Assembly: GCA_937910255.1 (NCBI GenBank) | Contig: CALEOQ010000479.1 | Span: forward strand, 1-7,117 | Direction: 5' to 3' | Length of the DNA: 7,117 nt | DNA from: an uncultured Caulobacteraceae bacterium | Lineage (GTDB): Bacteria > Pseudomonadota > Alphaproteobacteria > Caulobacterales > Caulobacteraceae | Part shown: positions 1 through 5,779 of the stretch, piece by piece | Layout: each line of letters starts with the position of its first letter | Position numbering within the stretch: position 1 is the stretch's first letter | Program-made: the position numbers and the translations under genes | The notes under the pieces: generated by a model | The model's input: the letters and a program-made list of their open reading frames with translations, nothing else | The model's database searches: none | Told to the model about the DNA's origin: nothing

Positions 1-769
1 CGAAATGAATGCCCAGCACGCCCAGCACCTGGCCATCGGTGGCGCCATTGGCGCGGATGGCGGCGGCGTAGGTGGCCACGGGGGCGTCGTTCAACAACGG
101 CGCCTTGGCCACATCGCAGGCGACGAAGTCATTGCCCGATGCGGTGCGCTTGGCGTCGGAGAACCAGGAAGCCGACGCCACCGAGGCGCCGCGCACCCCG
201 GGATAGCGCTCCGGCCGGCCGGTGGCGAGCACGCGGCCCTGGGCGTCGCAGATCCAGAGATCGAGATAGACGGTATAGGCGTCGAGGATGACCTTCAGCC
301 GCTCGGAGGCGTACCGGGCCGCGGCGGCGTCGGAGGCATTGGCCACGCAGTCCACCACCGCGGAGTCCGTCGCCCACCAGCGAACGTCGCAGGTGCGTTC
401 ATAGAGGTTGCGGTCGATGATCTCGATGGCGTTGAGGGCCAGGTCGGCCAGACGCTGACCGCGCAGATGCGAGAGGATGGCTGAGCCGATCTCGCTCAGT
501 TCGTTCAGGTCGGCGTGGACCTCGCTCTGCAGGGCGTGGGTGACATCGTCGATCTCGGCCGAGATGCGCTTGAACTCTTCGGCGACGACAGCGAACGCCT
601 TGCCGGCCTCGCCCGCGCGAGCGGCGGTGATCATGGCGTTGATCGCCAGCATCTTGGCCTCGCGGTTGATCGAGGCGATTTCGCCGATGCTGGAGCCTGC
701 GACCTTCGACAGTCGCGCCGAGAGCTCCAGGATGCGTTCCGGGGCCAAGCCCCCTTCGGATTTGGACAC
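1..769 (-). CDS. Soluble methyl-accepting chemotaxis-like receptor, 3' end outside the window
   Basis: Only the first 256 residues are present; the gene runs off the left edge. Residues about 20-75 match the C-terminal arm of the MCP cytoplasmic signalling hairpin: an LAINA stretch (41-45), then AARAGEAGKAFAVVAEE (49-65). This segment contacts CheW/CheA in chemoreceptors. It is followed by a helical linker and a Cys/Trp-rich patch (C127, W131, W132). From about residue 155 on there is a Cache/PAS-like sensor fold (WICDAQGRVLATG near 172-184, and a YAAAIR plus GQVLGVLGI strand pair near the edge). No transmembrane segment is visible, so it should be cytoplasmic. The order is reversed from a classical MCP (signalling first, sensor last), and the N-terminal hairpin arm is almost absent. 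The GTG start is the only start codon after the in-frame upstream TGA. Ligand and partners are unknown. It could be a non-chemotaxis signalling protein. Confidence 0.85.
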   Translation of the reverse strand, partial: MSKSEGGLAPERILELSARLSKVAGSSIGEIASINREAKMLAINAMITAARAGEAGKAFAVVAEEFKRISAEIDDVTHALQSEVHADLNELSEIGSAILSHLRGQRLADLALNAIEIIDRNLYERTCDVRWWATDSAVVDCVANASDAAAARYASERLKVILDAYTVYLDLWICDAQGRVLATGRPERYPGVRGASVASASWFSDAKRTASGNDFVACDVAKAPLLNDAPVATYAAAIRANGATDGQVLGVLGIHF

Positions 770-818
770 GTCACACCCTACCTGCGCCGAGAATCACGGC
801 CCCGCATGGCGAACAACT

Positions 819-838
819 TAGGTGACAAGAGTTACCTA
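819..838. repeat. Short inverted repeat upstream of the chemoreceptor gene
   Basis: TAGGTGAC (819-826) and GTTACCTA (831-838) form an 8-bp dyad around a 4-base centre, with one G-T mismatch that is a wobble pair in RNA. It lies 50 bases upstream of the receptor start, in a 212-base stretch (770-981) with no other recognisable feature, and in locally AT-richer DNA. That suits a regulator binding site, but no regulator is identified. Confidence 0.3.
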
Positions 839-981
839 CAAATGGTGAGTGGGGGACATGGCCCAACTTGCCTCAGGGCGCCCGCCAAATGCGCAATCGG
901 AGAGCCGCGAGCCTTCGTCGCTGAAGCGGTGCGTTTTGGGCTCCCCCCGTGTAACGTCAGGGCTGAACGGAGACATCCGCC

Positions 982-1155
982 ATGGGATTCAGCTTCAAGC
1001 ACCTGTTTCCGCCTCTGTCGTCGCGGCCGTCGGCGGACGAGGCCCGGGTTTATCTGCAGAACGCGAAGGGCTTTCGGCGGCTGCCCTTCGATCGATGGAT
1101 CGACCGGCGGGTCCGGACCGAGCCGCGCCGGCCGCCGAAAGTCCTGGAAGACTAG
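982..1155 (+). CDS. Small basic protein of 57 residues, unknown function
   Basis: The product starts MGFSFKHLF and ends KVLED. It contains an amphipathic central helix (residues about 18-30) and an Arg/Pro-rich second half (RRVRTEPRRPP), so it is strongly basic. Nearly every codon ends in G or C as in neighbouring genes, and a GGAG ribosome binding site sits at 969-972, nine bases before the ATG; both support real translation. I do not recognise a family. The gene lies 67 bases upstream of the 109-residue gene on the same strand and may share its transcript. A weak 5-bp hairpin (1169-1184) lies between them. Nucleic-acid binding is conceivable from the charge but is only a guess. Confidence 0.6.
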   Translation: MGFSFKHLFPPLSSRPSADEARVYLQNAKGFRRLPFDRWIDRRVRTEPRRPPKVLED

Positions 1156-1222
1156 ACGCTTGCGAAGACGCCTTGATTGAGGCGGCTTGGCTTGGGCGCC
1201 CTCGCCGGGCTAAGGGCCTCCC

Positions 1223-1552
1223 ATGGCGCGCAACAATCAGAACCCCGAGTTCGAGATCAAGGTCGACGGGGAGGCCTATGTCTGGCGCATCCAGCGCCAG
1301 CCCCAGTGGTCCAGCGATACGGCCGGCTGGCGCGGCATGGCGATCGCGGTACGCCATCAGGAGGGCCAGCGCGAAGCGGTGGTGGAGTTTCCCCCCGGCC
1401 GCCAGCCCAAATACGGCGCCCCGCAGCTCCAGCCCTCGCAGATCGGGACCGAGCTGGTGGCCCGGGCGATCGCCTCAGCCATCGGCGCCGGCTGGGAGCC
1501 CCTGTCCCGGGGCAAGACCGTGACCATCGTCGTCGACGCCGAGGGCCGCTGA
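1223..1552 (+). CDS. Hypothetical protein, 109 residues
   Basis: An AAGGG ribosome binding site (1212-1216) precedes the ATG by six bases, and codon use is typical of the window. The protein looks like a single small soluble alpha/beta domain. It has beta-rich segments at residues 8-24 (FEIKVDGEAYVWRIQR), 38-56 and 99-105 (TVTIVVD), a Pro/Gly-rich loop at 57-70, and a helix at 73-89 (QIGTELVARAIASAIGAG). No signal peptide, membrane helix or cysteine is present. I do not recognise a named family. The stop codon is only nine bases from the end of the convergent gene at 1562, with no room for a separate terminator. Function is unknown. Confidence 0.8.
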   Translation: MARNNQNPEFEIKVDGEAYVWRIQRQPQWSSDTAGWRGMAIAVRHQEGQREAVVEFPPGRQPKYGAPQLQPSQIGTELVARAIASAIGAGWEPLSRGKTVTIVVDAEGR

Positions 1553-1561
1553 GCGTGCAGC

Positions 1562-2179
1562 CTACAGGATCGTCCGCCAGAGCCAGACGACCAGGACGAG
1601 TAGCCCGATCAGGAATAGGGGCCGCCAGTTGCAGCGCCGGGCCTTGTCGGGCCTCACCGGTCGCGCGGCGGTCGCGCGCAGGCGCACCCAGTCCGTCGCC
1701 TCGTCCTCATCATAGATGAAGCCCGTATAGTGGCCGACCAGCTGCATGGGGACCTCGAAGACGAAATCGACGTCGTCTTGGCCCGCCTGCGCCTTGAGCG
1801 CCTTGGCCTCAAGGTCCGCAAGGATGGCCGGCGGCGTTCCATCCACCGACAGGGGGCGGGCCTCGTCGTCGGGATCATGGGTCACCGACCACTTAAGCTG
1901 GCCGCCGAGGTATCCGTGGGCATAGGAGTGCATGGGGATGGAGTAGATCTCACATCCGACCGCCATCTGATCGGTGGTCGCGGCGGCGAGTTCAAGGTCG
2001 GCGGTGAGATCCAGACCAAGCTGGCTGGTCACCACGACCCAGCCCCCAGGAAAGGCGCGACAGCTATAGTCGCAATCCACCCAATCGCCCGTAGGCGCAC
2101 CCGGTATGGGTTCAAGCCCCAGCGCCTCCAGCACGACCTCCAACTCGACGCCCTGCACCCCGATTAAGGTCGCCCTCAT
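1562..2179 (-). CDS. Putative immunity protein with C-terminal membrane anchor
   Basis: The ATG overlaps the stop of the upstream toxin-like gene by 4 bases (ATGA), so translation is probably coupled and the two proteins made in step, as is usual for effector/immunity pairs. Residues 1-170 form an acidic soluble domain with a YLGGQLKWSVTHD segment (90-102) and a DDVDFVFEVPMQL segment (135-147). I associate this pattern with immunity-type proteins, but cannot name a family. Residues about 187-204 (LFLIGLLVLVVWLWR region) are one hydrophobic helix directly after a basic stretch (R176-R182). This predicts a tail-anchored inner-membrane protein with its main domain in the cytoplasm. A membrane tether is unusual for protection against a nuclease. 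Alternatively it is a hypothetical protein merely co-transcribed with the upstream gene. Confidence 0.7.
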   Translation of the reverse strand: MRATLIGVQGVELEVVLEALGLEPIPGAPTGDWVDCDYSCRAFPGGWVVVTSQLGLDLTADLELAAATTDQMAVGCEIYSIPMHSYAHGYLGGQLKWSVTHDPDDEARPLSVDGTPPAILADLEAKALKAQAGQDDVDFVFEVPMQLVGHYTGFIYDEDEATDWVRLRATAARPVRPDKARRCNWRPLFLIGLLVLVVWLWRTIL

Positions 2180-3522
2180 GGCGCAGTTGCTCCGGGCTCA
2201 GGCTGCGGTTGGGTCATTGCCCAATTCCAGGGGAAGATCACCGAACTTAGTAGGCCAAGGGCGGCGCCAATATCCCGGGGAAGCGAATGATCGACTCGAT
2301 AGTTATGGAGCTCGATGGTGGCCTGTGTTTGGCGCGGGCTTAAATGAGCCTTGCGCCCGAACTTCGATTCAATAAGTTGTTGCGGAAGCCCGTTTTTGTA
2401 TGTGCGTAGGTCAGGAAGCGTGTGGCCCCCACCCGGTAGTTTGTGCGCAGTCTTTTTTGTCGGACCAGTCTTGTCGCCGCGCACAAAGTTTCTGACGCGG
2501 GAGACTCGCTCGCCCGTCATTTCCTTAGCTTTCGTTGGCAAGCCATCCATATGCTTGGCTACGCTTGCCCCGACCAAACCGCCAACGGTGGCTCCGGCAG
2601 CGGCGGCTTCCCTCGCTCGCGCGGCCGACTGCGCATTGAGGCCGCCATTTAGGGTATCCTGCGCCACAGACTCGGTTAACCCAGCTGCGGCCCCCGCCCG
2701 GGCCACGTTGCCGCGCTGAGCGGCTAATGCGCCGAGTGTTCCCCCAACGATCGCGCCGCCATAATCGCCTGGCGTTCCGAACTTCCAATGCGCGACGTCG
2801 TCTATAGCTTGGCCCATGACGCCGGCTGCGCCGCCAGCCCCAGCCAGCGCGGCCGTTTCCCGAAGGATCAGCGGGGCTGTCTGCGCGATGCGAACACCTT
2901 GGGCGGCGGGGACGAGCGCCGCCCCCCATGGACCAAGAAGCACCCCTGTGACGAGCACCTGACCGCCGACCCCCAGGACCTGTCCGGTGGTCCTTGCTGC
3001 GGCATAGTTTTGAGCATCGGCGGCGTCCCACGCGCGCTCTTGCGCCATCCGATTCCTGTACGACTGGCCGAAATCGTCTCCCTGAAGAACACCGCCCATA
3101 GCGACGAGACCCGCACTGGCTTGGTCGCCCAGGCCGAAGGTGAATGCGTCCAGCGCGCCGCGCCCGCCGGCGAGAAATTGAGCTGTCGCCTCCGGCAGCC
3201 AATCTTGAGCGGCCTGCCCGGGCTGCGCTGAGGCTGTCTTCCGGGTGGGTGTCGACGGATTCGGCTTGGGAGGCGCTATGGACCTTGCTGCTGGACGAGG
3301 CAGGACTCGGCTTGCGCCGGCTTCAATGAGCTGTTCAGCTTTTGAAACCACGGCTCTCTGCGCCGACTGTGCCGCTCTTTCGACGTCCCGACGGTACGTG
3401 TTCACCGCCTGTTCGGACCGCTGAAGACCGCGTTGCAGCTCCACCTCGCGCGCTGCAATCCAGCCGTTGATATCGTCTGCGCCACGGCGCAGGGCGTCCT
3501 GAAACTGTCTCAAGTCATGCAC
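2176..3522 (-). CDS. Putative polymorphic toxin/effector with PD-(D/E)XK-like nuclease tip
   Basis: 448 residues in modules. Residues 1-70 are a charged helical, probably coiled-coil, region; 72-108 a Pro/Ser/Thr linker; 120-150 a stretch containing TFGLGD (128-133), a motif I associate with phage-borne and secreted toxin proteins. Glycine-rich hydrophobic segments follow at about 181-206, 223-242, 255-284 and 304-323. After a basic linker (338-361) the tip has P370-D371 and, after a spacer, I384-E385-S386-K387, then FGRKAHLSPRQ. This matches the D...ExK active-site layout of restriction-endonuclease-fold toxins, implying cleavage of DNA or RNA in a target cell. The GTG start is the only possible start after the in-frame upstream TAG; its ribosome binding site is weak. 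No delivery marker (PAAR, VgrG, RHS, signal peptide) is visible. The family call rests on motif reading alone. Confidence 0.7.
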   Translation of the reverse strand: MHDLRQFQDALRRGADDINGWIAAREVELQRGLQRSEQAVNTYRRDVERAAQSAQRAVVSKAEQLIEAGASRVLPRPAARSIAPPKPNPSTPTRKTASAQPGQAAQDWLPEATAQFLAGGRGALDAFTFGLGDQASAGLVAMGGVLQGDDFGQSYRNRMAQERAWDAADAQNYAAARTTGQVLGVGGQVLVTGVLLGPWGAALVPAAQGVRIAQTAPLILRETAALAGAGGAAGVMGQAIDDVAHWKFGTPGDYGGAIVGGTLGALAAQRGNVARAGAAAGLTESVAQDTLNGGLNAQSAARAREAAAAGATVGGLVGASVAKHMDGLPTKAKEMTGERVSRVRNFVRGDKTGPTKKTAHKLPGGGHTLPDLRTYKNGLPQQLIESKFGRKAHLSPRQTQATIELHNYRVDHSLPRDIGAALGLLSSVIFPWNWAMTQPQPEPGATAP

Positions 3523-3570
3523 CTCGATCGGACCGACGGGGACTTCTCGCTCAGCGCGAGTGGAGGTCCG

Positions 3571-3598
3571 ATACTACCACGCTTAAGCTGCGCAACAA
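3571..3598 (-). promoter_or_regulatory. Candidate promoter of the toxin/immunity operon
   Basis: Reading the minus strand, TTGTTG (3598-3593) and TAGTAT (3576-3571) are separated by 16 bases. They resemble a housekeeping sigma-factor promoter and lie in an AT-rich gap, about 48 bases before the GTG of the toxin gene. No other good pair is seen between the HxlR stop and the toxin start. Confidence 0.35.
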
Positions 3599-3647
3599 GA
3601 ACAAACAAAGAACATTTGCTCTGTCGCGCCTTCACTTCTAACCGTCC

Positions 3648-4037
3648 CTACCGCTGCGCGGCCGCCCTCTGGGCGAAGACGCGGGTGACTTCGGCCATGT
3701 TTTCCGTGCCCCAGGCGCAGAGGGGGACCAGGGCCTGGGCCAGGCTGAGGCCCAGTGGGGTGAGGCTGTAATCCACCCGGGGCGGGACCTCCTTATGGTC
3801 GGTCCGCTTGATCAGGTCGTCAGCCTCCAACTCCTTGAGCTGCTGGATCAGCATCTTGTCGCTGGCGTCGCGCACGGCCCGCCGGAGCTCGCCATAGCGG
3901 GTCGGCCCGCCTTGCGCGAGGAAGTAGAGGATCAGCGGTTTCCACTTGCCGGCGATCACCCGCAGGGTCGCGTCGAGGCCGCAGGTGAAGCCGGGCAGGG
4001 TCGGGGTGCAGGTCGGGGTCGACGAATCCTGGGACAT
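3648..4037 (-). CDS. HxlR-family winged-helix transcriptional regulator
   Basis: 129 residues, full length for HxlR regulators. Residues 19-105 carry the family pattern: Cys19 before LDATLRVIAGKWKPLIL, the recognition region RYGELRRAV (47-55) with SDKMLIQQLKELEADDLI (59-76), then a wing with RVDYSLTPLG. Cysteines at 10, 19 and about 107 could allow redox or electrophile sensing, as described for some HxlR members; that is inference. The gene is divergent from the SDR gene with 84 bases between them, the usual layout of a regulator controlling an adjacent oxidoreductase and itself. No ribosome binding site precedes the ATG, and the likely promoter places transcription start almost on the start codon (see 4045-4072). 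Confidence 0.93.
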   Translation of the reverse strand: MSQDSSTPTCTPTLPGFTCGLDATLRVIAGKWKPLILYFLAQGGPTRYGELRRAVRDASDKMLIQQLKELEADDLIKRTDHKEVPPRVDYSLTPLGLSLAQALVPLCAWGTENMAEVTRVFAQRAAAQR

Positions 4038-4043
4038 TTTTAG

Positions 4044-4065
4044 GTACTTACCAAAAGGTGCATAC
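4044..4065. promoter_or_regulatory. Probable HxlR operator in the divergent intergenic region
   Basis: GTACTTACC (4044-4052) and GGTGCATAC (4057-4065) flank a central AAAA. The arms share GTA-N3-ACC against GGT-N3-TAC, an imperfect dyad centred on the A-tract. It lies over the -10 and spacer of the regulator's candidate promoter and near the expected SDR promoter, so binding could control both directions. A second TACTT at 4063-4067 repeats 4045-4049 with an 18-base period and gives an alternative half-site arrangement. Confidence 0.5.
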
Positions 4066-4072
4066 TTGTCGA
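4045..4072 (-). promoter_or_regulatory. Candidate promoter for a leaderless HxlR transcript
   Basis: On the minus strand TCGACA (4072-4067) and TAAGTA (4050-4045) are 16 bases apart. A start site about seven bases past the -10 falls at or within a base or two of the ATG (4037). No Shine-Dalgarno sequence precedes that ATG. Both points suggest a leaderless mRNA, which is common in Caulobacter-type bacteria. Confidence 0.4.
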
Positions 4073-4121
4073 TAGGTGGGCGCCTAGCCAGCTCTGTGCA
4101 ACCTTAATCCAGGAGCACATT

Positions 4122-4856
4122 GTGAACAGACTTCAGGGCAAGACCGCGGTGATCACCGGCGGGGCGAGCGGCATCGGACTGGGCGCCGCCAGGCGGTTCG
4201 TCGAGGAAGGCGCCTTCGTCTACCTCTTTGGCCGACGGCAGGGGCAGCTGGACGACGCGGTGGCCGAACTGGGCGCTTCAGCCCGGGGGGTGCAGGGCTC
4301 GGTGACCGACTTCGCCGACCTCGACCGCCTCTATGAGGCGGTGAAGGCCGAACGCGGCGGGCTCGACATCCTGCTGGCCAACGCCGGCACGGGCTCGTTC
4401 GCGCCGCTGGGCGACCTGACGCCCGAGCAGTACGAACAGACCTTCGACGTCAATGTGAAGGGCGTCATCTTCACGGTGCAAAAGGCCCTGCCGCTGATGG
4501 GCCCAGGCGGGTCGATCATCCTCACCGGCTCGACCACCGGCGTGATGGGGACGCCGGACTTCAGCATCTACAGCGCCAGCAAGGCCGCCGTGCGCAACCT
4601 GGCGCGCACCTGGGCCCTGGACCTGAAGGGGACCGGGATCCGCGTCAATGTGCTGTCGCCGGGACCGACCACCACCGAACTGGCCCGGGAGGTGCTGGGC
4701 GAGGAGGGCCTGGCGGCCATGGGCGCCTCCACCGTGCTGGGGCGGATGGGCGATCCGGCCGAGACCGGGGCGGTGGCCGCCTTCCTGGCCTCGTCCGACA
4801 GCAGCTTCATGACCGGCGGCGAGGTGTTCGTCGACGGCGGCCTGGCCCAGGTCTAG
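4122..4856 (+). CDS. Short-chain dehydrogenase/reductase (classical SDR)
   Basis: 244 residues, the normal size of classical SDR oxidoreductases. The Rossmann cofactor loop TGGASGIG is at 12-19, NAG at 87-89, and the catalytic set N111, S137, Y150 and K154 (YSASK) is complete. GRR at 37-39, just after the second strand, suggests a preference for NADP(H). The C-terminal PAETGAVAAFLAS and GGEVFVDGG segments are typical. It probably reduces a carbonyl or oxidises an alcohol in the cytoplasm; the substrate cannot be read from sequence. The GTG start has an AGGAG site at 4111-4115, six bases upstream. The divergent HxlR gene is its likely regulator, suggesting induction by a reactive or xenobiotic carbonyl-type compound (inference). 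A strong hairpin follows the stop. Confidence 0.95.
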   Translation: MNRLQGKTAVITGGASGIGLGAARRFVEEGAFVYLFGRRQGQLDDAVAELGASARGVQGSVTDFADLDRLYEAVKAERGGLDILLANAGTGSFAPLGDLTPEQYEQTFDVNVKGVIFTVQKALPLMGPGGSIILTGSTTGVMGTPDFSIYSASKAAVRNLARTWALDLKGTGIRVNVLSPGPTTTELAREVLGEEGLAAMGASTVLGRMGDPAETGAVAAFLASSDSSFMTGGEVFVDGGLAQV

Positions 4857-4863
4857 GGGGCCT

Positions 4864-4903
4864 GAACGCGGGGGCTTCGCAGAGCGTCGAAGCCCCCGCG
4901 TTC
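4864..4903. terminator. Two-way terminator, perfect 16-bp stem
   Basis: The arms 4864-4879 (beginning GAACGCGGGGG) and 4888-4903 are exact reverse complements around an 8-base loop (4880-4887). Outer bases GCCTGA (4860-4865) and TCAGGC (4907-4912) also complement each other. It lies between the converging SDR and GFA genes, seven bases past the SDR stop, so it can end both transcripts. There is no T-run on either side, common for high-GC alphaproteobacteria. Confidence 0.8.
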
Positions 4904-4913
4904 GAGTCAGGCT

Positions 4914-5324
4914 CTAGGCCCAGACATCACGGACGCAACGCCCGGCGGACGGCAGATCCTCGAAGGTGTCGAGCCCGTCGAACTGGCGGATCGGCAGATG
5001 CGCCACGGCTTCGGGGGGCGCCAGGCGCATATTGACCGCCATTCGCCGCCGGCCGTCGGCGCGCGGGCGCAGGCCCCGCCAGGCGAGCACCCCGGCGCAG
5101 GTCGGGCAGAACAAAATCTCCAGGGCCGGGTCGTCCTGGTCGGCCCGGCTGTAAGCGGCGGTCGGCCCGCTGAGCGCGATCCGTTCGCCCTCATAGTCGT
5201 AGGCCCAGAGGGTCCCATAGCGGCGGCACAGGGTGCAGTTGCAGGCGGTGACCGGGCCGGGGTCCCCCTCCAGGGTCCAGCGGCTCTGGCCGCAATGGCA
5301 GGATCCGGTCAGCATGAGGTTCAT
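4914..5324 (-). CDS. GFA/CENP-V domain zinc protein
   Basis: 136 residues with the full cysteine set of the GFA (glutathione-dependent formaldehyde-activating enzyme-like) family: C9-x-C11, C28-x-C30-xx-C33 and C73-xx-C76. These bind two zinc ions in structurally known members. The family name comes from a proposed S-hydroxymethylglutathione synthase activity; most members have no proven reaction, so formaldehyde handling is only one possibility. It is cytoplasmic, with no signal peptide or membrane helix. The first ATG overlaps the stop of the DUF2200 gene by 4 bases, so the two are co-transcribed and probably translationally coupled. An in-frame ATG at codon 4 is an alternative start. The gene converges on the SDR gene across the shared terminator. 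Confidence 0.9.
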   Translation of the reverse strand: MNLMLTGSCHCGQSRWTLEGDPGPVTACNCTLCRRYGTLWAYDYEGERIALSGPTAAYSRADQDDPALEILFCPTCAGVLAWRGLRPRADGRRRMAVNMRLAPPEAVAHLPIRQFDGLDTFEDLPSAGRCVRDVWA

Positions 5325-5671
5325 TTCCGCAGAATCTTGTCCATCGCCTTGCCCCGGGCCAGCTCGTCGATGAGCTTGTCCAGGTAGCGGATTTCCCGCA
5401 TCAGCGGATCTTCGATCTCCTCGACGCGCACGCCGCAGATCACCCCCTTGATGGCGGTCCGCGCCGGGTTGAGCGCCGGGGCCTCAGCGAAAAATGTGCG
5501 GAAGTCCGACTGATCGGCCAGCTGGGCCGCAAACGCCGCGGGGCTGAAGCCGGTGAGCCAGAGGATGATCTGATCAACCTCGGCCCCGGTGCGCCCCTTG
5601 CGCTCAGCCTTGGCGACATAGAGCCGATAGACGCTGGCGAAGCTGGTCTTGTAGATGCGGTGTTCGCTCAT
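5321..5671 (-). CDS. DUF2200 family protein
   Basis: 116 residues covering the whole DUF2200 family: N-terminal HRIYKTSFASVYRLYVAKAERKGR (4-27), a central helix QIILWLTGFS (34-43), the FRTFFAEAP turn, and the conserved tail GVRVEEIEDPLMREIRYLDKLIDELARGKAM. I recognise the family from this strongly conserved sequence; its biochemical role is not known to me. The protein is small, soluble and without cysteine clusters (one Cys near residue 79). It is the first gene of a two-gene unit with the GFA gene. A 6-bp dyad (CGGACG 5691-5696, CGTCCG 5703-5708) lies about 20 bases before the ATG and could be a control site. No strong ribosome binding site is visible. Confidence 0.9.
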   Translation of the reverse strand: MSEHRIYKTSFASVYRLYVAKAERKGRTGAEVDQIILWLTGFSPAAFAAQLADQSDFRTFFAEAPALNPARTAIKGVICGVRVEEIEDPLMREIRYLDKLIDELARGKAMDKILRK

Positions 5672-5727
5672 CGGGCGCTCGCAAGGTCAGCGGACGCCTG
5701 GACGTCCGATTGCCAGCCCATCATGCC

Positions 5728-5772
5728 CCGGTCGCGGCAAGATCAAAACCTCAGGTCCGTCGCCGCGACCGG
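5728..5772. terminator. Hairpin downstream of the 57-residue acidic gene
   Basis: The 11-base arms CCGGTCGCGGC (5728-5738) and GCCGCGACCGG (5762-5772) are perfectly complementary around a 23-base loop. It starts eight bases past the stop of the small gene on the minus strand, so it may be that gene's terminator. The long loop and lack of a T-run make this tentative; a site upstream of DUF2200 is the alternative. Confidence 0.4.
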
Positions 5773-5779
5773 CCTGGCC

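Noticed and set aside
5..484. Long plus-strand open frame across the chemoreceptor region
   Set aside because: It is antisense to a clear MCP signalling domain. Its product is Gly/Ala/Arg-rich with no domain pattern, as expected for an antisense frame in GC-rich DNA.
859..872. Sigma-54-like TGGC...TTGC element
   Set aside because: Only 8 bases separate GG and GC, not the required 10, so it cannot be a functional -24/-12 promoter.
849..1719. Overlapping longer plus frames covering 849-1523 and 1177-1719
   Set aside because: They lie out of phase with the 57- and 109-residue genes, which have better ribosome binding sites and codon use. Their products are Arg/Pro/Ser-rich, low-complexity shadows.
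2525..3231. Long frames antisense to or out of phase with the toxin gene
   Set aside because: These include a 225-residue Arg-rich frame on the same strand. They have no recognisable domains and result from GC-biased codons of the real gene.
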